Assembly: GCF_002077945.1 (NCBI RefSeq)
Contig: NZ_LVYD01000042.1
Location: 310,001-374,000 of the forward strand
Direction of reading: 5' to 3'
Source of the DNA: Niastella vici
GTDB taxonomy: Bacteria; Bacteroidota; Bacteroidia; Chitinophagales; Chitinophagaceae
DNA length: 64,000 bases
The position numbers and the translations under genes were made by a program. A model generated the notes under the pieces. That model made no database searches. It was not told where the DNA came from and worked only from the letters and a program-made list of their open reading frames with translations. How positions within the stretch are numbered: the first letter of the stretch is position 1; every line of letters begins with the position of its first letter. Of this stretch, positions 1 to 8,392 are shown one piece after another.

Positions 1-321
1 CTGTACCGCATCATTTCTCCTTATGAAGAAAACCGGTCGGTAGTGATGTATGTAAATGAAAATAAAAGCAAGGCTATATTATTCAATTATATTTTGAATG
101 TACGCCGGAAGGATATTTTTACCCGGGTGCAATTGCAGGGGCTCGATCCGAAAAAGAAATACCGCATCAAAGAGATCAACCTGTTTCCCGGCACCAAAGC
201 AGGCAACCCGGATAATGACAAGGTGTTCACCGGTGATTACCTGATGACGGTTGGTATTAACCTCACGCCGGGTAAAGTGACATCGTTAACAAGTAATGTA
301 TTTGAAATTACTGAAGAGTAA
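1..321 (+). CDS. GH36 alpha-galactosidase, C-terminal fragment
   Basis: The reading frame is open from base 1 and ends at TAA 319-321, so this is the last 106 residues of a gene that starts outside the window. The piece has the all-beta C-terminal domain of Bacteroidota GH36 alpha-galactosidases: a VVMYVNENKSKAILFNY strand pair, then LQGLDPKKKYRIKEINLF, then a short strand run ending in EITEE. GH36 enzymes release terminal alpha-linked galactose, and the catalytic barrel would lie upstream. The next gene follows 49 bp later on the same strand, so the two may be co-transcribed. The family assignment rests on this small C-terminal domain only. Confidence 0.7.
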   Translation: MYRIISPYEENRSVVMYVNENKSKAILFNYILNVRRKDIFTRVQLQGLDPKKKYRIKEINLFPGTKAGNPDNDKVFTGDYLMTVGINLTPGKVTSLTSNVFEITEE

Positions 322-370
322 TGTGCAACTAATATCAGGTGGAGTTCATCATTACAATAGAAAAAGCCAT

Positions 371-1558
371 ATGAAAAAAATAATCTACTGTTACCTCTTT
401 ATACATTGCAGCCTTGCAACAATAGCGCAACAACCAGGGGTATTGGTAATGGATGCCGGCAAGCTGGTAACCCTGAAGAATAAGATCCAACAAAAGGATG
501 CATCAACGCTGCAGCAGGTAAGTGCCTTACGAAAAGAAGCCGATGAGCTATTGAATAAGAAACCGGCTTCTGTAATTGACAAAGCATTTACCCCGGCCAG
601 CGGCGATAAACATGATTATATGAGCCAGGCGCCGTACTTCTGGTACGATAGCAGCAAACCCAATGGCCTGCCTTATATGCGCAAAGATGGAGTGCGCAAT
701 CCCGAAATCAACAAAATAACAGACCATAAGTATCTTAGTGAGCTTGACAACACTTGCAGAACTTTAGCGCTTGCCTGGTATTGCACCGGCGAAGAAAAAT
801 ATGCAGCAAAAGCCACCGCCCTGTTGCGCTACTGGTTTTTGAATGATGCCACTAAAATGAACCCGAACCTGAATTATGCGCAGGCGATCCCCGGCATAAA
901 TAATGGCAGGGGCATAGGCATTATTGAAACCATTGCTTTAACGGGTATTGCCGATGCAGTAGCCTTATTAAATGGTTCAAAGGCTTTAACCGATGCAGAC
1001 AGCAAAGGCATACAACAATGGTATGCCCAATACCTGAACTGGATGTTGACCAGCAAAAACGGCAACGAGGAACATGCTGCCAAAAACAACCATGGCACGT
1101 GGTACTATGCCCAGTCCATCGATTTTGCTTTGTTCACCGGCAATACGGCCAAAGCAAAAGAGCTCATAGAAGAATCTAAAAAAAGAATGGATTCCCAGAT
1201 CAACCCCGAGGGCAAAATGCAACTGGAACTCGACCGCACCAACGGACTGGGGTATACTACTTTTAATTTACAGGCCTGGTTCAGGGTTGCCACCCTGGCC
1301 CAACATACCGGCATCGACCTGTGGCAATATAAAAATGTGCAGGGCGCCGGTATTCGTACTGCTTTGGACTGGATGCTTCCTTATGCGCTTGGCCAAAAAC
1401 AATGGGCCTACCAGCAAATAGGCGAATACAAAAAGAACAATATTTACCCGCTGTTACTACAGGCAGCCGGCATTTACAAAGACGATCATTATACCGCCTT
1501 AGCGAAACAGGTTGATGAGGAAGTGAATGATGTGGTAGTTGATCTGTTGAACAAATAA
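371..1558 (+). CDS. Alginate lyase family protein (PF05426-like), secreted
   Basis: The protein has 395 residues and begins with a signal peptide (MKKIIYCYLFIHCSLATIAQ), followed by an alpha/alpha-toroid domain typical of the alginate_lyase family. The conserved KNNHGTWY motif is at about residues 238-244, with Asn239/Asn240 and His241 in the place of the family's active-site residues; YFWYD and NYAQAIPGINNGRG also fit. ATG 371 is preferred to an in-frame ATG at 296 because only 371 gives a signal peptide at the N-terminus and avoids overlap with the GH36 gene. Family members are beta-eliminating lyases on uronic-acid polymers; the neighbours suggest the true substrate could be another uronate-containing glycan rather than alginate. 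Confidence 0.85.
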   Translation: MKKIIYCYLFIHCSLATIAQQPGVLVMDAGKLVTLKNKIQQKDASTLQQVSALRKEADELLNKKPASVIDKAFTPASGDKHDYMSQAPYFWYDSSKPNGLPYMRKDGVRNPEINKITDHKYLSELDNTCRTLALAWYCTGEEKYAAKATALLRYWFLNDATKMNPNLNYAQAIPGINNGRGIGIIETIALTGIADAVALLNGSKALTDADSKGIQQWYAQYLNWMLTSKNGNEEHAAKNNHGTWYYAQSIDFALFTGNTAKAKELIEESKKRMDSQINPEGKMQLELDRTNGLGYTTFNLQAWFRVATLAQHTGIDLWQYKNVQGAGIRTALDWMLPYALGQKQWAYQQIGEYKKNNIYPLLLQAAGIYKDDHYTALAKQVDEEVNDVVVDLLNK

Positions 1559-1563
1559 AAGTA

Positions 1564-2040
1564 TTACTGAATATTCCAGTTCTTATATGGCTTTATTGCC
1601 AGGTTTGAATTGGAATATTTTTTTTCATGGGTCACTTCTGTATCCACCCAGTCGGGAAGGGAAAACGGTTCATTTTCATCGGTGAGTTCAATTTCAGCAA
1701 CGATAAGTCCTTCATTGTTTCCCAGGAACTCATCTACTTCCCACAGCTTGTTGTCGTGCGTAATAAAGTATCTTATTTTGCTAAGTTCTGAATTGCAAAA
1801 ATTGTCGAGTAGTTGTTGGGCATCTTCTTTTGGAATGGGATATTCATACTCAGTTCTGGTAGCACCAACGGTGAGGCCTTTAATAGTTATAAAACCAGCT
1901 GAATCAATAAGGCGTACCCGGATCGTTCTTTCGGGATCAGACACAATATAACCCTGGCGGAAAAATGATCTTTCTTCTTTTATTGCCTGGCTCCATTTCT
2001 CTTTATTGACCAGGAACTTTCTTTCTATTTCAACCCCCAT
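1564..2040 (-). CDS. CYTH domain protein (triphosphate tunnel metalloenzyme)
   Basis: This 158-residue protein consists of one CYTH domain. The signature ExExK is at residues 4-8 (EIERK). Further tunnel residues are visible in RTIRVR, TRTEYEY, WEVDEF, AEIEL and the late VTHEKKYSNSNLA segment. Family members bind triphosphates with a divalent metal and act as inorganic triphosphatase, thiamine triphosphatase or, less often, adenylate cyclase. Small bacterial single-domain versions are mostly tripolyphosphatases, so that is the likeliest activity. It has no signal peptide and is cytosolic. It converges on the upstream plus-strand gene and lies 15 bp from the next minus-strand gene. Confidence 0.88.
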   Translation of the reverse strand: MGVEIERKFLVNKEKWSQAIKEERSFFRQGYIVSDPERTIRVRLIDSAGFITIKGLTVGATRTEYEYPIPKEDAQQLLDNFCNSELSKIRYFITHDNKLWEVDEFLGNNEGLIVAEIELTDENEPFSLPDWVDTEVTHEKKYSNSNLAIKPYKNWNIQ

Positions 2041-2055
2041 AACTTTTTTGCAAAT

Positions 2056-2949
2056 CTAATTCTTTAACTCCTTCAATTTTTTCACCGCGGCATCTTTGGC
2101 GTCTTTGTCGCCATGCTTTGCAGTAAGCTCAAAATACCGGATGGCATTGAGCTTATCGCCTTTTCTTTCATACATGTTGGCAATGTTATTTAAAACTATG
2201 ACATCGCGGGGCATGATCTTTTCGGCCTTCAGTAAGGCATCCAGCGCCCGGTCATAATCGCCCTGCAGGCCATAAGTGATGGCCAGGTTAGAAAGGCTTT
2301 CTACATGGCGGGGGTAATATTTCAGCACAGCCTGTGCTATGCGGCGCATCCGGTGTAACTGATCATCGCCTGCATCATATAACTGAACTACATATTCCTG
2401 AATGGTGCTTAACAAAAAACGCTCAGCATCTTCAACCGGTTTATTGTTTTTCCAACTCCATTTATTCTTTAACTGGTTGCTTGTTTCTATCGTCTTTAAG
2501 ATCTCGTTGGTGAAGGCTTCATAATTTTCCAGTTGTCCCAACACATAGATCTTTCCAAAACGCATATCGAGCCGCGCGGGCCAGGTGTTAATGCCGGAAT
2601 CAATATATTGAAAGCCTTTCTGCAACAGGGTACTGTCAAAATCTATATCCTCTGCCAGGTATCCTACGGTGTTCAAACCGGCGCTGTCCTTTACCTCAAG
2701 GGATTGCAGTCCATTGGTTGAATCGGTTAACGCAATTACTTCCCGGCGGCTGGCAAAAAAGTAGTAATTAAAATAAGCGATGAACAATTCTGCGTCATTG
2801 GGATTGGCTTTTTGCCAGTTATGCAGCAGTTGTAACTGGGCGGCGGTATCCCTCTCTTTCAATACCTTATCGAAATCAGTTGTAAACCCTTGTGGAAAGG
2901 TTTGGCTACCAATAAGTAGCAAAAAGAACGCGAGTAAATGTTTAGGCAT
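2056..2949 (-). CDS. Secreted tetratricopeptide-repeat protein
   Basis: The 297-residue protein has an N-terminal signal peptide (MPKHLLAFFLLLIGSQTFPQ). Its last ~95 residues form at least two clear TPR hairpins: one around SLSNLAITYGLQGDYDRALDA and one around VLNNIANMYERKGDKLNAI. The middle part is helical with weak repeats. TPR units act as protein-binding scaffolds, and the signal peptide places it in the periplasm. No catalytic motif is visible. It is encoded just upstream of the CYTH gene on the same strand (15 bp apart), so the two may share a transcript, but no functional link is evident. Confidence 0.75.
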   Translation of the reverse strand: MPKHLLAFFLLLIGSQTFPQGFTTDFDKVLKERDTAAQLQLLHNWQKANPNDAELFIAYFNYYFFASRREVIALTDSTNGLQSLEVKDSAGLNTVGYLAEDIDFDSTLLQKGFQYIDSGINTWPARLDMRFGKIYVLGQLENYEAFTNEILKTIETSNQLKNKWSWKNNKPVEDAERFLLSTIQEYVVQLYDAGDDQLHRMRRIAQAVLKYYPRHVESLSNLAITYGLQGDYDRALDALLKAEKIMPRDVIVLNNIANMYERKGDKLNAIRYFELTAKHGDKDAKDAAVKKLKELKN

Positions 2950-3569
2950 TGCAGGTTGTTGGGGTGCGCCAAATCTACAAATCGCCGATAAATAAACATA
3001 TTATTTTTTGTAAATGGTGCGAGTTTGTCGACGAGCAGATGGAATTCGGAGTAATTTCCATCTTTGAATTACCAGGCTTTCCATATTTACAACAAAGAAG
3101 TATCCGGCTTTACATTATTCAGCATAAAGATGTGCCGTTTTACACAATAAGGGTGACATATTGTGGTGTTTCCGGAAAGGGCCGCCCCAAAGTTGCTAAT
3201 TATGCCGCATATGTTATAAACTATGGGGCACTTGTTGCAAACTATGGGACATTTGTTGTGAACGATGGGGCGCTTGTTGTAAACGATGGGGCGCTTGTTG
3301 TAAACGATGGGACACTTGTTGTAAACGATGGGGCACTTGTTGTAAACGATGGGGTGCTTGTTGCAAACGATGGGGCGCTTGTTCGCAACTTCTTGTGGAA
3401 AGTTTTTAAGGTTGAGGTGAAACTTCAAAACATTGGGGTCAAAGTTGCGAACATTGGGGCGAAAGTTGCGAACTTACGTCTCATCGTTAGCGACTACTTC
3501 CATAACCTTATATAGAAATAAGGCGGCATAACCAACTATGCAACAAAAATAAAAAAACCCGTTCAATCA
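2950..3569. other. Gene-poor interval around the minisatellite
   Basis: This 620-bp gap separates the TPR gene from the DUF5063 gene. Apart from the minisatellite and its two diverged units, I see no RNA gene, promoter motif or strong hairpin terminator. Long open frames exist on both strands, but they depend on the stop-free repeat and lack start and context support. Confidence 0.5.
3218..3385. repeat. 21-bp minisatellite, eight units
   Basis: Eight consecutive 21-bp units starting at 3218 follow the pattern AAACgATGGGgCgCTTGTTGT with few changes. Two diverged 21-bp units (AACATTGGGG-core) follow at 3429-3470. Because 21 is a multiple of three, the array is open in frames on both strands: it would encode NDGALVV heptads on plus (frame open 2949-3515) and PIVYNKx heptads on minus (3087-3428). 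Neither frame has another recognisable domain, so I record a DNA repeat rather than a gene. Confidence 0.85.
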
Positions 3570-4106
3570 TTACCTACCCTTCTGCAGGAAATAATGAATA
3601 GCGCAAATAGCATTCGCACAATGCCCGCTCCAATGCGTATCGAAATTCCATTTGAAATCCCAAACCGCATTTTGCTTGGCATCGGATGATTTTAAACCGT
3701 ATAACAACAGGGACTGCTTCAGGTATTTATAAATAGCGCCCAGGTCTTCATACAGATCACCATATACTATGTCGGTGTCTTTTTTCTTTGCAGTGGGATC
3801 AAATACATACCAGTAATAGCGGTAATCCCATAACCGGTCGGCTATAAAATGGAGGGACTTTTGAAATTCGAGTTCGTCGAGTTTTACATCAAACTTCTTA
3901 TCGCTTTTCTCTTCCATCAGGATCATACAGTTTCCCAGGTTATACAGGGAAAGCAAATGATTTTGTGAAAGCAGAATGAAAGTTCTTGGGGTTTCGGCTT
4001 CATATGTTTCAACAAAGGAACAATACTTCCTTGCGGCGTCAATGAAGCTGGTAAACTCATTTGTCGCGATAATTTTGGACACTAATATCTTGTCAGAGAG
4101 TGGCAA
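3570..4106 (-). CDS. DUF5063 domain protein
   Basis: This 178-residue soluble protein matches the DUF5063 pattern across its length. It has an N-terminal helix with AARKYCSFVE, a middle YYWYVFDP segment, then DIVYGDLYEDLGAIYKYLKQSLLLYG, and a C-terminal NAVWDFKWNFDTHWSGHCANAICAIHYFL segment. The family is common in Bacteroidota and has no known activity. In other genomes I recall it near DNA- or nuclease-related genes, but nothing here supports that. There is no signal peptide. It is a single gene on the minus strand, with 203 bp of non-coding DNA between it and the glycosidase downstream. Confidence 0.75.
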   Translation of the reverse strand: MPLSDKILVSKIIATNEFTSFIDAARKYCSFVETYEAETPRTFILLSQNHLLSLYNLGNCMILMEEKSDKKFDVKLDELEFQKSLHFIADRLWDYRYYWYVFDPTAKKKDTDIVYGDLYEDLGAIYKYLKQSLLLYGLKSSDAKQNAVWDFKWNFDTHWSGHCANAICAIHYFLQKGR

Positions 4107-4309
4107 TGTGTTCTCAATAGCGGTTATTAAATAATGGTTGCTATTGAAGTATCCAAAAATGATGCCTGATTATTGTATATGTAACACTAAAAACGTCACC
4201 TGTATTGTTATTCAACGGGCTACTTATAATTACAAAAACACATTGGTATATTTCGTGACTACCATTTCGTTATTCTACGATTCAAAATAGTGAATATACT
4301 GTTTCGCTT

Positions 4310-6355
4310 TTACAACTGCATCAGTTGTGTGGCACCTTCCTTTACCACATATTTCTTCTCCTTTTCCCCATTTTTTATGGTAATCCCCAGCTTGCCGGCT
4401 CCTGCCCTGTTCACTATTATATCAAATACATTTCCAAAAGCATGCATATTTTTCAAAGCCATCCGGTCCCAGCCATTTGGTAACCTGGGCGTACACTCGA
4501 AACTGTTAAAACCAACCGGCCGTATGCCAAACAAACCTTCGGTATATATTCTGCAATACAAACCGCTTTCGGCCGATAAATGCCGTTGATTGCCTTCGGG
4601 ATATGCTTCTACCGCATATGGAACATGTTCGCCTAATAATCTTCTTTTTGAGTAATACCGCAGGAATTCCATGGCCTTCTCCGTTTCACCGGCAGCCAGC
4701 ACACCACGTAATGCATATAGTGTAGAACGGTCCCAAAACGTTGTATTGCCGGCCAGGGAAGCCAGTCCATCTGCTGTCCACAAACGGGGTGAGAACAACG
4801 CCGCAATAGTGCCTGCTTTTCTTTCAAACAGGCCAACCGTCAATGGCGAACAGATCCAGGCGCGTAAGGTATCGTTGCCTTCATAATAGCGATAGGTATT
4901 AAACCCTTCTACCGTAGCGCCAAAGAACTTTTCAATATTTGTACGCATGGTTTGCGCTTCGCTGGCATACTGCGTGGTTTGTTCTTTAGGCGCATTCAAC
5001 AATTTGCCCAACATTGATGCAGAACGAAGGGCGTCATAATATAAGATGCTGGTATTTAAATTGGCCCTGCCTGCAGGGAACCGTCCTTCCAGCTCATCGC
5101 TGTTACTGGCCACCACCCCGTTCTCATTGAGCTTTCTTTTTAAATATTCCAAACACCATTCGATCAGCGGCCATAGTACTTTGGCTGAATCTTTATTACC
5201 AAATGTCAGTGCATAGCGTGAAGCGCCATAAGCAATCATGGCCATATCGCCACGGTCTCTGGCCCCATGCCAGGTGGCGTCGCCTTCGGCAATGATGGAG
5301 CTTGGAATGGGATTGTACGCATCATTCATATAGCGGGCAAACCAGCGGTAAGCATTCATCGCCGACTTATTACCCGTTTCATCGCCCAGCATGGCAAAAA
5401 ACGGATTGATGTATTCGGCCTGGTCATTCGCCCAAATAGCGGCATAATAACGTAAGCCCCCGGGGCCATGCAGGTAACCGCCTTTTGTTTTGTAAATGCT
5501 TTCTGTGGCCCTGATCTTCGCAAAAGAAAATGCGGTGTTCAGAATAGGGTCGGGTGTTTCCATTTGCATCAGCGATAAAATATTATTCAGCCGCTGTTGC
5601 CTGCTGTTCAACTCATCATTTATTTTGATCGATGCAAGTGGATTGTTCTTATCGATAGCCTGATACAGCAATGCGAATTGCACCGAATCGCCGGGCGCTA
5701 CCGTTTTCAGTCCTTCATTCACCGTACTCACTACAAAACTGTGTTGCACCGGTGTGGTGCGCTCTTCGGCCGGACGCACATCGCGGTACAAATATTCCAT
5801 TTCAATTTTTACGGGTTGTTTACCGGTATTGGTGAATACCCATTTTTCAATAGCTACCGGTTTATCTACTGAAGGGAACAGCGTTCGCTGCAGGGCAATC
5901 GTTCCATCCTTTCCTACCACACTGTTAAGCTGTAGAATACCTTTCTGCCGGATGCTTACCACCTTTTCAGGCAGGTTGTCGGTAGCTGCTGCATTATAAA
6001 CTCCCGCTTTTAACAGGCGGTCGTTGATCAGGAACCGCGGCAGTTCATTGTCTGTAACATTGTACATCATGCTGGCAATGGTACGTACCGGTAATAACCT
6101 GAAGGAGGGGAATACCATGGTACGGTTTAAGGAGGGTTGTCCGTCGCTACCCACACCATACTGCACCCACAGCGACACCTTCTCCCCGCTCATTTCAACA
6201 TGGTCATTATGTGGCAGGCGGTTATCAATGGCCCATTCAATACTGCCATCGGTTGTTATTCGCCAGCGGTCATTTTGTTCGGGCAGCATCGATAACTGCG
6301 CATGCGTTGAAGTAATGATACCGAGGAAAAATAGTATGCAAGCAGGCTTCTTCAT
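4310..6355 (-). CDS. Secreted six-hairpin (alpha/alpha)6 glycosidase-like protein
   Basis: The 681-residue protein has a signal peptide (MKKPACILFFLGIITSTHA). An N-terminal beta-sandwich region spans about residues 20-250, and an (alpha/alpha)6 toroid follows, about 260-600. Marks of six-hairpin glycosidases include GGLRYYAAIWANDQAEY, GDATWHGARDRGDMAM, ASNSDELEGRFPAGRANLNTS and EAYPEGNQRHLSAES, with acidic residues placed where inverting catalytic pairs usually lie. A small beta domain ends the protein. I cannot assign a GH family with confidence. It is 38 bp downstream of the GH97 gene on the same strand, so the two likely form an operon. Confidence 0.7.
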   Translation of the reverse strand: MKKPACILFFLGIITSTHAQLSMLPEQNDRWRITTDGSIEWAIDNRLPHNDHVEMSGEKVSLWVQYGVGSDGQPSLNRTMVFPSFRLLPVRTIASMMYNVTDNELPRFLINDRLLKAGVYNAAATDNLPEKVVSIRQKGILQLNSVVGKDGTIALQRTLFPSVDKPVAIEKWVFTNTGKQPVKIEMEYLYRDVRPAEERTTPVQHSFVVSTVNEGLKTVAPGDSVQFALLYQAIDKNNPLASIKINDELNSRQQRLNNILSLMQMETPDPILNTAFSFAKIRATESIYKTKGGYLHGPGGLRYYAAIWANDQAEYINPFFAMLGDETGNKSAMNAYRWFARYMNDAYNPIPSSIIAEGDATWHGARDRGDMAMIAYGASRYALTFGNKDSAKVLWPLIEWCLEYLKRKLNENGVVASNSDELEGRFPAGRANLNTSILYYDALRSASMLGKLLNAPKEQTTQYASEAQTMRTNIEKFFGATVEGFNTYRYYEGNDTLRAWICSPLTVGLFERKAGTIAALFSPRLWTADGLASLAGNTTFWDRSTLYALRGVLAAGETEKAMEFLRYYSKRRLLGEHVPYAVEAYPEGNQRHLSAESGLYCRIYTEGLFGIRPVGFNSFECTPRLPNGWDRMALKNMHAFGNVFDIIVNRAGAGKLGITIKNGEKEKKYVVKEGATQLMQL

Positions 6356-6393
6356 GAGACTATAACAATTGTATTCTTATAAATTAGAAATTC

Positions 6394-8277
6394 TTAAGGC
6401 AGTACAAATTCTGCCAAATAACCGCCGCCGGGCGCCAGGTCAAGCCCGATGGTGTCGCCGGGGGCATAGGTCCTGTTTTCAACCAGCACACGGTCTCCAT
6501 TGTCACCATCATCTTTTACTACTGTCGTTTTATACGTTCCGGTTTTCAAAAAACGCAATGTAATGGATATTTTTTTAGGAACTGTTCCATTCATAACAGC
6601 CACAAACCAGGTATTTCCCTTACGGCGGGCATACGCTGCCAGCTCCCCGATCTGTGATGAGGGCAAAACGATGGTTTCGTCCCACACAGCGGGAATATCT
6701 TTAATAACCGCCACAGCGGGATTGGTGATAATACTGGTGGGATTGGCCGCATACGTAAGCAACGGCGCGCTGAGTATGGCGGCGCTGGCCATCTGATGCG
6801 TTACCGTGGTATTTCTTTTGTGATCATTAAACAGCATTACGGTATATTCTGCCGGTCCGGCAAGGAAGCGGGTGAATGGGATCGTGGTTTCATGCGTAGC
6901 CCGGTCTTCCAGCTTGCTGCTTTCCATTCCCTTTACCGCTTCACTGGTAAGCGCATTGGGCCAGGTACGCAGCAAACCCGTGGGTTTATTGGCGCCATGA
7001 AAATCGAGCAGTAAATGATTTTGGGCCGCTTCCTGCAATATGGCTGTATAGAGATCGATGGTTTCTTTGGCCTCATGATCAAAGAAATCGATCTTTAAAC
7101 CGGTAACGCCAAGGTCATGACATTTTTTAAAAAAGGCGGTCCTTTCATTGGCGTCACGAAGCGATTTTGAATGTTTCCATAACCAGATGCCTACTTTTTT
7201 CTGGCGCGAATAATCGATGAGCTGGCGCAGGGTATCGCCACCCCAGCGCGCCCAGTAGCCCTCGAGGATGTTATGCTCAAAACCCAGTTGCGCCGCATCA
7301 TCTGTAAATTTTTTCGCGGCTTCAAATGACCCGGGGCCACCGCCATCGAGGTACTTCCATACGGCCCGCCCGGGAACGATCCAATCGGTATGAACGCCTT
7401 GCGGAAACAATGTTTTATCGGGGGGTGCACATAAATTATGTACCATATCACTATTCACCATGGCGTTCAGATCGCTACCGACAATCACTACCCGCCACGG
7501 TGTTGTTATGGTTCCGCTTATAGCTGCAGGCTGTTGCAGGCGTAACGTATCTTCGGGGCTATATCGCAGGCGATAAGGATAGGAAGGCCGCTGATGTTGC
7601 GTCAACCTGATCTGCAATCCGCTTTTTCCATTCGCCTGTAATGCCATCCCCGGATAATTCACCAGGTTGGCTTCGGTAATTGCTGCATAATAACCCTGCG
7701 GTAATTTGAACGTGGCCGGTGGCGCCACCCATTCACCCGCCTTCACCTGACTGATCTCTTTTTTTACGTGCACGCCTTCATAATGCATGTCGAGGTCATG
7801 ATACCAGATGGTGCTGCCGGCTGGTAAATTGAATACGGTTGCTTCATCAGGAATGCGGCTGATAGTAGCAGCCGCCGGCATGATCATCCTGAATGCCACA
7901 CCATCATTATACACCCGGATATCGAGCGTATCGGTACTGCCCTGGTGTTGCAGGGGGATCTTTGCACCCTTATAATTGTTCACCGCTGTGGCATGTACAC
8001 CCAGCCAGGGATACTGTTCGTTTAGCTGATACCATTGCACGCTCTTTATATTCACGGTGCCAGCCACTGCTTTATCATTCAGCAGCATCACCAGGGTTGA
8101 GCTTTCTACAACAGGTACATTCTTAAACAAGACCGTGTATTGAAAATTGTCGTCGTGCAATGACAGCCGGAATTGAATTTGTTTGTCGGGGCTGCTTATT
8201 AAAATGGAAGCATCCGGCAATGCTTTAGCTACGGAAATCAAACACAACACACAACCGGTGAGTAAGATCTTTTTCAT
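6394..8277 (-). CDS. GH97 family glycoside hydrolase (SusB-like), retaining type
   Basis: The protein has 627 residues with a signal peptide, taking the start at MKKILLTGCVLC; an in-frame ATG 33 bp upstream would put 11 extra residues before it. An N-terminal super-sandwich (about 20-270) precedes the catalytic barrel (GVHTDWIVPGRAVWKYLDGG onwards) and a C-terminal beta domain. Asp397 in GLKIDFFDHE fits the nucleophile position of retaining GH97 alpha-galactosidases, where inverting SusB-type enzymes lack Asp. Glu446 in NALTSEAVKGME is the candidate acid/base. Retaining members act on alpha-galactosides or beta-arabinopyranosides, which suits a pectin side-chain locus. The exact substrate is inferred. 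Confidence 0.85.
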   Translation of the reverse strand: MKKILLTGCVLCLISVAKALPDASILISSPDKQIQFRLSLHDDNFQYTVLFKNVPVVESSTLVMLLNDKAVAGTVNIKSVQWYQLNEQYPWLGVHATAVNNYKGAKIPLQHQGSTDTLDIRVYNDGVAFRMIMPAAATISRIPDEATVFNLPAGSTIWYHDLDMHYEGVHVKKEISQVKAGEWVAPPATFKLPQGYYAAITEANLVNYPGMALQANGKSGLQIRLTQHQRPSYPYRLRYSPEDTLRLQQPAAISGTITTPWRVVIVGSDLNAMVNSDMVHNLCAPPDKTLFPQGVHTDWIVPGRAVWKYLDGGGPGSFEAAKKFTDDAAQLGFEHNILEGYWARWGGDTLRQLIDYSRQKKVGIWLWKHSKSLRDANERTAFFKKCHDLGVTGLKIDFFDHEAKETIDLYTAILQEAAQNHLLLDFHGANKPTGLLRTWPNALTSEAVKGMESSKLEDRATHETTIPFTRFLAGPAEYTVMLFNDHKRNTTVTHQMASAAILSAPLLTYAANPTSIITNPAVAVIKDIPAVWDETIVLPSSQIGELAAYARRKGNTWFVAVMNGTVPKKISITLRFLKTGTYKTTVVKDDGDNGDRVLVENRTYAPGDTIGLDLAPGGGYLAEFVLP

Positions 8278-8392
8278 ATAGCCAGTAAGGGAAAGTTTCA
8301 AAGAATGCAATCAACAACTATTTGCCCTTGGTACCATTTCCCCAATTGGCAAAACATTCAGCTATTCTTACCACTTCCCTCCCCTTGCGCTC

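Noticed and set aside
3218-3385. Possible CRISPR array
   Set aside because: Units are directly adjacent with no unique spacers, and no cas genes are present.
2949-3515. A 188-codon plus-strand frame and a 113-codon minus-strand frame over the minisatellite
   Set aside because: Both are open mainly because a stop-free 21-bp unit repeats; no domain, signal or start context supports either as a gene.
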